Source: Desemzia sp. RIT 804
Lineage (GTDB): Bacteria; Bacillota; Bacilli; Lactobacillales; Carnobacteriaceae
Reading direction: 5' to 3'
Assembly: GCF_016892605.1 (NCBI RefSeq)
Contig: NZ_JAFEMV010000005.1
Coordinates: 216,218-280,217 of the forward strand
Length of the DNA: 64,000 bases
The notes beneath the pieces were generated by a model. That model saw only the letters and a list, made by a program, of their open reading frames with translations, did not search any database and had not been told where the DNA came from. The position numbers were made by a program, and so were the translations under genes. Shown piece after piece: positions 1 to 7,915 of the stretch. Each line of letters opens with the position of its first letter. Positions within the stretch are counted from its first letter, which is position 1.

Positions 1-1
1 C

Positions 2-463
2 ATTGATTTAGGGATCATTATGCAAATACTGCAATTGCGTTGGTTAATATTATTGATCGTTTTGGTTTCGCTATTTATGGCGGTTTACTTCTTGATGCCA
101 AATCATCATCTAGGTATTAAATATGCAATTCCTGGAGCTATATTCGCAACTGTCGGATGGTTAGTATTGTCTCAAGGTTTTTCTATTTACTTACAGTTCG
201 CAGGTGGAGATGCTGCGGCTAATGCAACATTTGGGGTATTCATTGTTCTCATGTTGTGGCTTTATCTGGCTGCGATGATACTTCTACTAGGTGGTTTGGT
301 CAATACGATTTATTTTGAATACAAAAACGGGCACACTGTACAAGAAGCCATTGATAAAGAAGATGAAGATAAACCAGAAGTCAATCAAAAGAAAAATTTA
401 CCAAAACAACGTAAAAAACTAATAAAAGTAAAAGAAGTAGAAAAACAAAAGAGCGTGGAATAA
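2..463 (+). CDS. YihY/BrkB-family membrane protein, C-terminal part
   Basis: The reading frame is open from the left edge, so the true start lies outside the window. About 153 residues are visible. They contain three hydrophobic membrane segments: one around the MAVYFLMPNHHLGIKY stretch, one around IFATVGWLVLSQGFSIYL, and one around VFIVLMLWLYLAAMILLLGG. A lysine- and glutamate-rich cytoplasmic tail follows. This spacing and the small-residue-rich motif before the last helix match the C-terminal half of the YihY/BrkB family. These are multi-pass inner-membrane proteins once annotated as RNase BN; their true function is not settled. The gene ends at a hairpin and a terminator. Confidence 0.8.
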   Translation: MDLGIIMQILQLRWLILLIVLVSLFMAVYFLMPNHHLGIKYAIPGAIFATVGWLVLSQGFSIYLQFAGGDAAANATFGVFIVLMLWLYLAAMILLLGGLVNTIYFEYKNGHTVQEAIDKEDEDKPEVNQKKNLPKQRKKLIKVKEVEKQKSVE

Positions 464-501
464 GTCGTTTAGCTCTCCGTACTGGAGTGAGAGCTGACTT
501 A
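461..501 (+). other. Hairpin overlapping the stop codon of the YihY-family gene
   Basis: The arms AGCTCTC (471-477) and GAGAGCT (489-495) pair. They are extended by TAAGTC/GACTTA-like flanks that begin at the TAA stop itself. There is no T-run directly after it, so it is not a terminator alone. It lies 20 bp upstream of one and may stabilise the mRNA 3' end. Confidence 0.45.
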
Positions 502-521
502 TGCAACGCGTCTAAAAGCTG

Positions 522-572
522 AATCTTAGAAGCAAGGGTTATCAACCCCCATCTTCTAAGATTTATTTTTTT
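522..572 (+). terminator. Rho-independent terminator after the YihY-family gene
   Basis: The arms AATCTTAGAAG (522-532) and CTTCTAAGATT (553-563) are perfectly complementary and are followed by a T-rich tract (TTATTTTTTTT). Confidence 0.85.
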
Positions 573-858
573 TGACAAATAGACGGATTTAAAACTAAAA
601 CTGCTCCAGTAGTTGAATTTTAATTTGATAAATAATAAAAAAGTATTATGGGCAGTGGTTAAGAGAGAAGCAGTTTATTCAGCTAAAAAGAGGAATCATT
701 GAATCTTTAGTGACTACCTCAGAAAAGTTTATGTCATTTTTACTAAGAAATGAGAAGAGTCCTTTTTTTTACTGATTTTTTCTTATATAATAGTTGAAGC
801 TAAAAGAACTGACAAAAGAATATTTTATTTGATGTGCAAGGAGATTATTGAAAAGAAC
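573..858. other. Intergenic region before the RodA/FtsW gene
   Basis: AT-rich spacer with no convincing reading frame. A TATAAT-like -10 lies near 785-790, and an AAGGAG sequence at 838-843 precedes the downstream start. An AAACTGCT/AGCAGTTT pair at about 599 and 668 could form a distant stem. Nothing else is recognisable. Confidence 0.4.
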
Positions 859-2034
859 ATGAGTGAAAAAAAAGAAACTAGAATTGACTATGGAATAGTG
901 CTCTCGTTGTTGTTACTCGCTATTATTAGTATTGCTACAATGTTTTCGACCATTTCGCTGATTGGCGGAGGAAGTATGCGGGGAACGATCATGCATATCG
1001 CCTGGTATATTGTTGGTGCTGTGTCTATTATTGTGATCATGCAGTTTGATTCTGAGCAGCTGTGGAAAATCACTCCTTATGGATATGCGATTGGTTTGAT
1101 CCTGCTTTTCTTGGTGCTCTTTTTATATGACGAACCGCTTTTTTTAAGAACTGGAGCCAAGAGTTGGTTTAAACTAGGACCACTGACTTTCCAGCCTTCA
1201 GAGGTGATGAAAATCGCCTTTATCTTAATGTTGGCTAGAACTGTCACTCAGCACAATGCAACTTTCGTGAATCATAAGACAGAATCAGATTTTATGCTAT
1301 TAGGCAAAATTACTTTGGTCTCTGCACCACCTATGCTGCTGGTATTGCTGCAAAATGACTTGGGAACAACACTGGTATTTATTGCAATCGTTATTGGAGT
1401 CATTTTAATGTCAGGAATATCTTGGAAAATACTGGTACCTTTGTTTAGCTCAGTGGCCATAATAGGAGCGACTCTTCTGTTATTAGTAGTGTACAATCGA
1501 GAACTTTTATACAATTTAGGCTTTAAAGATTATCAATTTTCGCGAATTGATTCATGGTTAGATCCTTATCACGATACTCAAGGAGCAGCTTATCAATTGT
1601 TGCAAAGTATCAAAGCGATTGGCTCTGGTAAAGTGTTTGGAAAAGGATTTGGTGTTTCAGAAGTTTATGTACCGGTTAGAGAGTCAGATATGATTTTCGC
1701 TACGATTGGTGAAAATTTCGGATTCATCGGTGGCGCAGTATTGATTTTGATTTACTTTATGCTTGTTTATCAAATGATCCGTGTCTGTTTAGATACGAAG
1801 AATATTTTCTATACGTATATTGCTACAGGAGTTATCATGATGATCGTGTTTCATGTATTTGAGAATGTGGGGATGAGTATTGGACTGTTACCGTTAACAG
1901 GTATTCCATTGCCGTTTATTTCTCAAGGAGGCTCTGCTTTGCTGGGTAATATGATGGGGATTGGCTTGATCATGTCAATGCGTTACCATTATAAGAGTTA
2001 CATGTTCTCTGAAGATGATGAAGAATTTAGATGA
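859..2034 (+). CDS. rodA: FtsW/RodA/SpoVE-family peptidoglycan glycosyltransferase (probably RodA)
   Basis: SEDS-family integral membrane protein that polymerises lipid II glycan strands together with a class B penicillin-binding protein. The C-terminal half has the family landmarks: a YVPVRESDMIFATIGENFGFIGG stretch (its first residues match the RodA version of this loop) and FENVGMSIGLLPLTGIPLPF followed by ISQGGSAL. About ten hydrophobic segments are visible, and the length of about 391 residues is normal. ATG 859 (MSEKKETRIDYG) is chosen because AAGGAG lies at 838-843. An in-frame TTG at 829 has no ribosome site. RodA (elongation) is preferred over FtsW (division) on the loop sequence, with moderate certainty. 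Confidence 0.85.
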   Translation: MSEKKETRIDYGIVLSLLLLAIISIATMFSTISLIGGGSMRGTIMHIAWYIVGAVSIIVIMQFDSEQLWKITPYGYAIGLILLFLVLFLYDEPLFLRTGAKSWFKLGPLTFQPSEVMKIAFILMLARTVTQHNATFVNHKTESDFMLLGKITLVSAPPMLLVLLQNDLGTTLVFIAIVIGVILMSGISWKILVPLFSSVAIIGATLLLLVVYNRELLYNLGFKDYQFSRIDSWLDPYHDTQGAAYQLLQSIKAIGSGKVFGKGFGVSEVYVPVRESDMIFATIGENFGFIGGAVLILIYFMLVYQMIRVCLDTKNIFYTYIATGVIMMIVFHVFENVGMSIGLLPLTGIPLPFISQGGSALLGNMMGIGLIMSMRYHYKSYMFSEDDEEFR

Positions 2035-2100
2035 TCACCCTTTTACTTTGAAAAAATTAGCGTTATACTAATAAAGACGCAACTGTTTGGAGGAGATTAT

Positions 2101-2484
2101 TTGTTAGAATTTTATTGTATTCCAACTTGTTCAACTTGTAAGGCAGCCAAAAAATGGCTGCAAAAATACCAGTTTGAATTTGAGGAAATCAACTTAAAAA
2201 CAGCTCCTCCTGACGAAGAAAAATGGATTCAGATTTTTCAGCACTCTGATTTACCGTTGAAACGTTTCTTCAACACAAGCGGAATGGTATATAAAGAGAG
2301 AGGCTTAAAAGATGTAGTTCCCAATTTAACGGAACATGAAGCAGCGGAGTTGCTGGCTAGTGAAGGTATGTTGATCAAGCGACCTTTGATTCTAGAAGGC
2401 AATAACAGCCTGATAGGTTTTAAAGAAGCCGTATATGAAGAACTTTTGCAAAAAGAAAGGGAGTCTGTAGTAAATGGCAAATGA
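2101..2484 (+). CDS. ArsC/Spx/MgsR-family thioredoxin-fold protein
   Basis: A 127-residue protein with a TTG start behind a GGAGGA ribosome site. Residues 10-13 form a C-S-T-C motif within YCIPTCSTCKAAKKWL, as in Spx/ArsC-family proteins. The conserved RPLI motif lies near residue 98. Family members are either glutaredoxin-coupled reductases or, like Spx and MgsR, RNA-polymerase-binding redox regulators. The neighbouring gcvH gene matches the YusI-YusH pair of Bacillus, so a YusI-type orthologue of unknown substrate is most likely. Its 3' end overlaps gcvH by 11 bp, which suggests co-translation. Confidence 0.85.
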   Translation: MLEFYCIPTCSTCKAAKKWLQKYQFEFEEINLKTAPPDEEKWIQIFQHSDLPLKRFFNTSGMVYKERGLKDVVPNLTEHEAAELLASEGMLIKRPLILEGNNSLIGFKEAVYEELLQKERESVVNGK

Positions 2485-2830
2485 ATTGAAGTATAGTCCA
2501 AATGGGTTATGGGTAGCGAAAAATGGCGAGAATTATCGTGTGGGATTGTCTGAAAAAGGACAAGACGATATCGGAGAAATTATGTTTGCAGACATACCTA
2601 AAGACATCGCAGTATTAAAAGCTGGAGATTCTTTATTAGGTGTAGAAGGAGCTAAAGCTGTTACAGAATTAGAGTCTCCGTTAAGTGGAGATGTCGTACA
2701 ATTCAATGAAAGCTTATTAATTAGTCCGGAAGAGCTGAACAGTGAAGATCAAAAAAGTAATTGGATCGTTGAATTGACGAATGTAGATGCAAGTGAATTT
2801 GCAAAGTTAGAAGATAGTGTTCAACTATAA
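2474..2830 (+). CDS. gcvH: Glycine cleavage system H-like lipoyl carrier protein
   Basis: A 118-residue single-domain lipoyl protein. Lys61 in the VEGAKAVTELESPLSG segment sits where the H protein carries its lipoyl group, followed by the conserved P-x-S-G turn. No gcvP or gcvT lies nearby. In Firmicutes GcvH also acts as the obligatory octanoyl/lipoyl relay to the 2-oxoacid dehydrogenases, so that role may be its main one here (inference). Start ATG 2474 lies inside the preceding ArsC/Spx-like gene. The next gene is separated by a promoter and a T-box leader, so gcvH closes this two-gene unit. Confidence 0.85.
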   Translation: MANELKYSPNGLWVAKNGENYRVGLSEKGQDDIGEIMFADIPKDIAVLKAGDSLLGVEGAKAVTELESPLSGDVVQFNESLLISPEELNSEDQKSNWIVELTNVDASEFAKLEDSVQL

Positions 2831-2844
2831 GAGATAAAAAGTCG

Positions 2845-2873
2845 TTGACAGACTCCTTGGAGACTGATAAACT
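2845..2873 (+). promoter_or_regulatory. Promoter of the metNIQ leader with a dyad in the spacer
   Basis: TTGACA (2845-2850), a 17-bp spacer and TAAACT (2868-2873). The spacer is almost filled by the perfect dyad CAGACTCC-TT-GGAGACTG (2849-2866), which could be an operator. Confidence 0.65.
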
Positions 2874-2879
2874 AACTTC

Positions 2880-3190
2880 AAGATTAATAAAAATAGAATG
2901 CTATGAAAAGAAGAGTAAGTTCTAATGGATATTTTTAGAGAGCTCCGGTTGCTGAAAAGGAGTATTGGAAATGGAACTGAAGATGGTCTTTGAGCAGAAT
3001 AAGTGAATGCTTCGCACAAGCTTGTTCCGGGAGCTCCCGATACAGAGTCACAGTATATGAGTCGCAATTGTCTCCGTACTGGCTAAGGTTCATTCAGTGA
3101 TGAATGAATAAACTAAGGTGGTAACACGAAATGACAACTTTCGTCCTTTATTTAAGTCAATAACTTAAATAGTGGGCGAAAGTTTTTTTA
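2880..3190 (+). ncRNA. T-box leader (riboswitch) of metNIQ, probably tRNA-Met specific
   Basis: The hallmark T-box sequence AAGGTGGTAACACG is at 3115-3128. It is followed by a terminator stem, ACTTTCGTCC (3137-3146) with GGGCGAAAGT (3174-3183) and a T-run, whose 5' side overlaps the antiterminator. Stem I features are also present: GAAGAGTAAG near 2911 and the AGAGAGC...GGTTGCTG element at 2936-2953. An ATG at 2983-2985 lies where the specifier codon is expected. That reading would make uncharged tRNA-Met the signal, which agrees with the downstream methionine importer. Confidence 0.9.
3137..3190 (+). terminator. T-box regulated terminator
   Basis: Ten-base-pair GC-containing stem (3137-3146 with 3174-3183) and a T7 tract. 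It should form when the T-box is not bound by uncharged tRNA. Confidence 0.9.
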
Positions 3191-3234
3191 GTATATACAG
3201 CTAGAAGGTCGAAAAGAATGGAGAGCAGCAAAAT

Positions 3235-4266
3235 ATGATCAATTTATCCAACGTAACAAAACGTTTTGATACGAAACAAGGTACTTTAACTGCAGTAGAC
3301 AACGTTAACCTCTCCATTGATAAAGGAGAAATCTACGGCATTATTGGTTATTCAGGTGCTGGGAAAAGTACCTTAGTTCGCATGTTCAATGGTTTGGAGA
3401 AACCAACGGAAGGAGACGTTTCATTAGGAAACAGCATTATTTCCAAATTGACCGGAAAAGATTTAAGACAAAAAAGACAAAAAATCGGGATGATTTTTCA
3501 GCATTTTAATTTATTGTGGTCAAGAACCGTGTTGGAAAATGTACTGTTGCCTTTAGAAATAGCAAAAGTACCTAAATATGAACAACTAGATAAAGCTCAA
3601 GAATTGATTCGTCTGGTAGGATTGGAAGGCAGAGAGAATGCTTATCCGGCTCAATTATCTGGTGGTCAAAAACAACGTGTAGGGATCGCTAGAGCGTTAG
3701 CAAATGAACCAACGTTATTATTGTGCGATGAAGCAACAAGTGCATTAGATCCTCAAACAACTGATGAAGTGTTGGATCTGTTATTAGAGATCAATAAACG
3801 GTTGAACCTGACCATTGTGATCATTACTCATGAAATGCATGTAGTGAGAAAGATTTGCAACAAAGTAGCGGTTATGGAAAACGGAAAAGTGGTTGAAGAG
3901 GGTAATGTACTAGATGTGTTCAAACGCCCGCAACAAGAAATCACTAAACGCTTTATTCGCCAAGATACGGATCCTGAAAGTGAAGATACCGATCTTGTGT
4001 TAAGCCAAGTATTCGCAGATTATCCTGAGGGCAAACTGCTTCACTTGACCTTTAACGGTGAAAACTCTAAACAACCTGTTTTGTCTAAAGTGATTCGCAA
4101 TCATCCGATCGAATTGAATGTCATTCAGGGAAGTATCCAACAAACACAAGCGGGTTCTATCGGTTCATTGTATGTTCAAGTAACAGGAGAACAAGTGGTG
4201 ATCAAGGATGTTATCCGCGACTTGAAAGACATGAATGTAGAAGTTGAGGTGATTGAACATGTTTAA
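3235..4266 (+). CDS. metN: Methionine ABC importer, ATP-binding protein MetN
   Basis: Drives ATP-dependent uptake of methionine with MetI and MetQ. The ABC domain has Walker A at residues 38-46 (GYSGAGKST), signature LSGGQKQRVGIARAL, and Walker B LLCDEATSALD with the catalytic glutamate. Residues from about 265 to 343 form the C-terminal NIL (ACT-like) domain. In characterised MetN proteins this domain binds methionine and gives trans-inhibition. The length of 343 residues is typical. The gene lies just behind the T-box leader, and metI overlaps its 3' end by 8 bp. Confidence 0.96.
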   Translation: MINLSNVTKRFDTKQGTLTAVDNVNLSIDKGEIYGIIGYSGAGKSTLVRMFNGLEKPTEGDVSLGNSIISKLTGKDLRQKRQKIGMIFQHFNLLWSRTVLENVLLPLEIAKVPKYEQLDKAQELIRLVGLEGRENAYPAQLSGGQKQRVGIARALANEPTLLLCDEATSALDPQTTDEVLDLLLEINKRLNLTIVIITHEMHVVRKICNKVAVMENGKVVEEGNVLDVFKRPQQEITKRFIRQDTDPESEDTDLVLSQVFADYPEGKLLHLTFNGENSKQPVLSKVIRNHPIELNVIQGSIQQTQAGSIGSLYVQVTGEQVVIKDVIRDLKDMNVEVEVIEHV

Positions 4267-4963
4267 GACATTATTGATAGGAGAGAGTCTTCTCGCCCAG
4301 TACTTTGATTTTACTGAAGTGAATTGGGAAAGAATAAGCAATGCTACTCAAGAAACCTTGTTGATGACGATTGGTTCTGTGATAGCCGTCTTTATCTTAG
4401 GCTTGGTTATTGGATTATTATTATACGAAACAAATGGCAAAAAAAGCCTCGCAGTAACGATTCTGCATGGAATTGTCAGTATTCTAGTAAATGTATTTCG
4501 TTCTATTCCATTTATTATATTGATTGTTTTGTTGATTCCATTCACTCAAAAAATAGTCGGTACGATGATCGGACCAGTAGCTGCTTTACCAGCCTTGATC
4601 ATTTCATCAGCTCCATTCTATGGACGTTTAGTCGAAGCAGGCTTCAGAGAAATAGATAAAGGTGTTATCGAAGCAGCCGAAGCGATGGGAGCCAATAAAT
4701 GGCAGATCATTTACAAAATCTTGATCCCAGAAAGCATGCCTTCCATTATTGCTGGGATTACGACTACAGCGATTTCGTTAGTTGGGTACACAGCGATGGC
4801 CGGAGTAATCGGAGCAGGAGGATTAGGAAATTTAGCCTATCTAGAAGGTTTTCAAAGAAGTCAACCAACCGTAACATTGGTAGCGACCATTATCGTATTA
4901 GTGATGGTATTTGTGATTCAAGGCATCGGCGATCGAGTAGTAGATAGGGTAGATAAACGCTGA
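4259..4963 (+). CDS. metI: Methionine ABC importer, permease MetI
   Basis: A 234-residue membrane permease with five predicted hydrophobic helices. The EAA coupling loop (EAAEAMGANKWQI, about residues 138-150) contacts the ATPase. ATG 4259 is preferred over TTG 4253 because the GAGGTG ribosome site inside metN is then well spaced. Translation is probably coupled to metN through the 8-bp overlap. The metN-metI-metQ order matches the Bacillus yusC-yusB-yusA locus. Confidence 0.94.
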   Translation: MFKTLLIGESLLAQYFDFTEVNWERISNATQETLLMTIGSVIAVFILGLVIGLLLYETNGKKSLAVTILHGIVSILVNVFRSIPFIILIVLLIPFTQKIVGTMIGPVAALPALIISSAPFYGRLVEAGFREIDKGVIEAAEAMGANKWQIIYKILIPESMPSIIAGITTTAISLVGYTAMAGVIGAGGLGNLAYLEGFQRSQPTVTLVATIIVLVMVFVIQGIGDRVVDRVDKR

Positions 4964-5026
4964 TGTTAGAAAGTGTTATTATAATGGGTATTAAACTATA
5001 AAAAAATCATTAGGGGGATTTTAAGT

Positions 5027-5863
5027 ATGAAAAAATCAGTATTTATCAAATCATTGGCTACAATAGGAGCTACTCTTTTATTAGCGGCTTGTGGAAACGG
5101 CGGCAATTCTGACGAAGGAGCTGGCGAAAACACTACTATTCATATTGGAGCGAGCAACACACCACATGCAGAAATTTTAGAGTTTGCTGCACCTATTTTA
5201 GAAGAAGAAGGCTATACGTTGGATATTACGACATATAATGACTATGTAGTGCCTAACGTGGCATTAGAAGAAGGCGACTTGGATGCGAATTACTTCCAGC
5301 ATGTACCATTCTTTGAAGCAGCGGTAGCTGAAAATGATTACGATTTTGTTAATGCAGGCGGGATCCATTTGGAACCGATCGGCTTGTTCTCACAAGATTA
5401 TGCTAGCCTAGAAGAATTGCCAGATGGTGCGACAGTGCTTGTCAGCAGCAACCAACCAGACTGGGGTCGTATCATCGGAATTTTCCAAGAAGCTGGTCTA
5501 GTATCTATTGATGAAGGAACAGACTTGACAACTGCAACATTTGATGACATTACAGAGAATCCGAAAAATCTTCAATTTGAATACGAAAACGATCCAGCTC
5601 TAATGCCGACATTGTATCAACAAGGTGAAGGTGATGTTGTAGCGATCAACTCTAACTTTGCAGTAGATCAAGATATAGACCCGCTAGAAGATTCTATTGC
5701 GTTAGAAAGTGAAAGCTCTCCATATGCAAACATTATTGCAGTGAGAAGTGAAGACGCTGAAAACCCTGGAATCTTGAAATTGATCGAAGTATTGAGATCT
5801 CAAGAAGTTCAAGATTACATTCTTGAAACATGGAATGGAGCAGTAGTTCCAGTAAGTGAATAA
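5027..5863 (+). CDS. metQ: Methionine-binding lipoprotein MetQ
   Basis: Substrate-binding protein of the NlpA/MetQ family, 278 residues. It has a lipoprotein signal peptide, with lipobox LLLAAC and lipidated Cys22. Family segments are easy to see: ANYFQHVPF near residue 85, GIHLEPIGLFS, and the C-terminal LKLIEVLRSQEVQDYI. After lipidation it is anchored on the outer face of the membrane and delivers L- or D-methionine to MetI. It is the last gene of the T-box operon and is followed by a strong terminator. Confidence 0.95.
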   Translation: MKKSVFIKSLATIGATLLLAACGNGGNSDEGAGENTTIHIGASNTPHAEILEFAAPILEEEGYTLDITTYNDYVVPNVALEEGDLDANYFQHVPFFEAAVAENDYDFVNAGGIHLEPIGLFSQDYASLEELPDGATVLVSSNQPDWGRIIGIFQEAGLVSIDEGTDLTTATFDDITENPKNLQFEYENDPALMPTLYQQGEGDVVAINSNFAVDQDIDPLEDSIALESESSPYANIIAVRSEDAENPGILKLIEVLRSQEVQDYILETWNGAVVPVSE

Positions 5864-5872
5864 TTATTTTTA

Positions 5873-5916
5873 AAATAGAACCAGACCATTCATCAATGGT
5901 CTGGTTCTATTTTATT
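5873..5916 (+). terminator. Terminator of metNIQ
   Basis: AATAGAACCAGACCAT pairs perfectly with ATGGTCTGGTTCTATT across a short loop, followed by TTATTTT. Confidence 0.9.
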
Positions 5917-6081
5917 TTGTGTAGTTGAAAACTTGAAAGGCTCGCTGATAAAACTAAGCGAGGTACTTAAGTAAATGTGAATAAAGGTGATCTTCACTCA
6001 TAAAGCCAAGCAAAGCAAACCAAACAACAAAATACGGGATAAAGCCCCATACCCATCACCATTAAAAATGGTCAACTCTAC

Positions 6082-6120
6082 AAAAAAAGCCACCCAACAC
6101 CTGACTGTTTGGGCGACTTC
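6082..6120 (-). terminator. Terminator of the ABC exporter operon
   Basis: Read on the minus strand, GTCGCCCAAACA and TGTTGGGTGGC form a stem with G-U pairs, followed by TTTTTTT. It lies 17 bp beyond the stop of the second exporter gene. Confidence 0.75.
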
Positions 6121-6136
6121 GCTATATAGAACTATT

Positions 6137-7915
6137 TTATTCTGTAATGGATTGAGAAAATTGACTGTTGTACAAGTTGGCATAAAATCCGCCTTGTTCC
6201 AATAATGAGTCATGATTTCCTTGTTCAATGATCGAGCCTTGGTCCATAACTAAGATCAAGTCTGCGTTTCGGATAGTAGACAACCGGTGAGCAATGACAA
6301 AACTTGTTCGACCTTCCATAACTTTATCCATTGCTTCTTGAATCAATTTCTCTAGTCGAGTATCTACCGAACTAGTTGCTTCATCCAAAATCAAGATGTC
6401 AGGATCTGATAACACAGTCCGAGCAATCGTCATCAATTGTTTTTGCCCCAATGAAATATTGCTGGCTTCTTGATTGATTTCCATGCCATAACCATTTGGT
6501 AATGTCTGAATAAAGTGATTAACATTTGCGATCTCAGCAGCATGAATAACTTCATCATCACTGGCATCTAGTTTACCAAGACGTAGATTTTCCATAACGG
6601 TATCTTGATACAACCATGCATCTTGTAAAACCATCCCAAAGTGTTTACGCAGATCACCACGACTTAACTTTTTAATATCGATGCCATCTACTTTGATGCT
6701 ACCGCCGTTAACATCGTAAAAACGCATCAACAAGTTGACTAGGGTTGTTTTCCCAGCGCCAGTTGGTCCTACGATAGCGACCATTTCGCCAGGTTTAACA
6801 TGAACACTGATGTCTTCCATCAAAGGATTCTTTTCATTGTAACTGAAAGAAATATGATCGAAGTCAACAGTACCCGTGATTTTATCTGGCAGTGTCGTTC
6901 TTACGATATCTTGTACTTCTTCAGGCTCATCTAAAAACTCGAAAATACGGCCAGCTGCTGCGCCAGCACTTTGCATGATACCTGATAGTTGCGAGATAGT
7001 AGTGATAGGTTGATTAACTTGCCATACATATTGAACGAAAGCTTGCAAGTTCCCGATTGTTAAAGCGCCATTAAAAGCAAAGTAACTACCCATCACAGCC
7101 ACAATGATGTAAGCAAAGTTTGACACTAAACCAACTATTGGAGCCATAAGAGAAGAAATAAAACTAGCATTGAAACCTTGGTCACGCAAGTTTAAGTTGC
7201 GTTTCTTGAATTCTTTGATTGAATCTTCTTCTTTACCATACAGTTTTATTTCAGTAAATCCGTTAAGATTTTCTTGGGTGAAACCAAATAGATCACCTAA
7301 AGCATCTGCTTGATTACGGAAAGAACTTTGTGATGAAGAGATGATGACACGTGCCACAACTATAGCAATCGGAATAGTTAAAATGACAACAATAGCTAAG
7401 GGAATATTTAACGTCAGCATCATCACAATAGCAAATGCAATGGATAGAAGCCCGTTCAATACTTGAACCATTGATTGTTGCAAAGCATTCGTGATCGCGT
7501 CTACATCGCTTGTAACACGGCTTAAAATGTCTCCAATTTGGTGCTTATCAAAATAAGAAACAGGCAAGCGATTGATTTTTGCAGAAATATCATTTCGTAA
7601 ATCACGCATTCCTTGTTGCACAACATTTGTCAGAGTATATTGTGCAATGTATTGGCCACCATGGAAAAACATTCCACGAATGAAGTAGATAATCAGAATT
7701 TTTGTTAAATAGGGGTAGTTCATTCCTGCGCCTTCTACACCACGAACGATATCAGCAAAGTTAACAGTGATTTCTGTGATCGCAAGACCTATAATGAAAG
7801 GTTCAAGAGCATTGGCAATTGTAGAGACAACCGTTCCAAATATAGAAACGAAAAATTGTCCTCGATAATTTTTAAGGTAAACCCACAAGCGAGCAATTTG
7901 TTTTAATCCTTTCAT
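6137..7915 (-). CDS. Heterodimeric ABC exporter subunit with canonical Walker B (EfrB/LmrD/BmrD type)
   Basis: A fused exporter half: six membrane helices in about residues 1-320, then an ABC domain with Walker A near residue 382 (GPTGAGKTT). The Walker B region LILDEATSSVD keeps the catalytic glutamate. The signature is degenerate (NISLGQKQ instead of LSGGQ). That combination is what one subunit of an asymmetric heterodimer should show. The 592-residue length and the paired partner fit the EfrAB/LmrCD/BmrCD multidrug exporters. The drug or lipid substrate cannot be read from sequence. Its ATG overlaps the stop of the partner gene by 4 bp. Confidence 0.9.
   Translation of the reverse strand: MKGLKQIARLWVYLKNYRGQFFVSIFGTVVSTIANALEPFIIGLAITEITVNFADIVRGVEGAGMNYPYLTKILIIYFIRGMFFHGGQYIAQYTLTNVVQQGMRDLRNDISAKINRLPVSYFDKHQIGDILSRVTSDVDAITNALQQSMVQVLNGLLSIAFAIVMMLTLNIPLAIVVILTIPIAIVVARVIISSSQSSFRNQADALGDLFGFTQENLNGFTEIKLYGKEEDSIKEFKKRNLNLRDQGFNASFISSLMAPIVGLVSNFAYIIVAVMGSYFAFNGALTIGNLQAFVQYVWQVNQPITTISQLSGIMQSAGAAAGRIFEFLDEPEEVQDIVRTTLPDKITGTVDFDHISFSYNEKNPLMEDISVHVKPGEMVAIVGPTGAGKTTLVNLLMRFYDVNGGSIKVDGIDIKKLSRGDLRKHFGMVLQDAWLYQDTVMENLRLGKLDASDDEVIHAAEIANVNHFIQTLPNGYGMEINQEASNISLGQKQLMTIARTVLSDPDILILDEATSSVDTRLEKLIQEAMDKVMEGRTSFVIAHRLSTIRNADLILVMDQGSIIEQGNHDSLLEQGGFYANLYNSQFSQSITE

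Noticed and set aside
461..572. Riboswitch after the YihY-family gene
   Set aside because: It lies downstream of a stop codon, ends in an ordinary terminator and no regulated gene follows closely.
4324..4947. Alternative plus frames within metI
   Set aside because: Shadows of metI in another frame, with no signals of their own.
5987..6228. Short frames at the end of the exporter operon (both strands)
   Set aside because: They span a terminator and the 3' end of the exporter gene; no ribosome site or domain.
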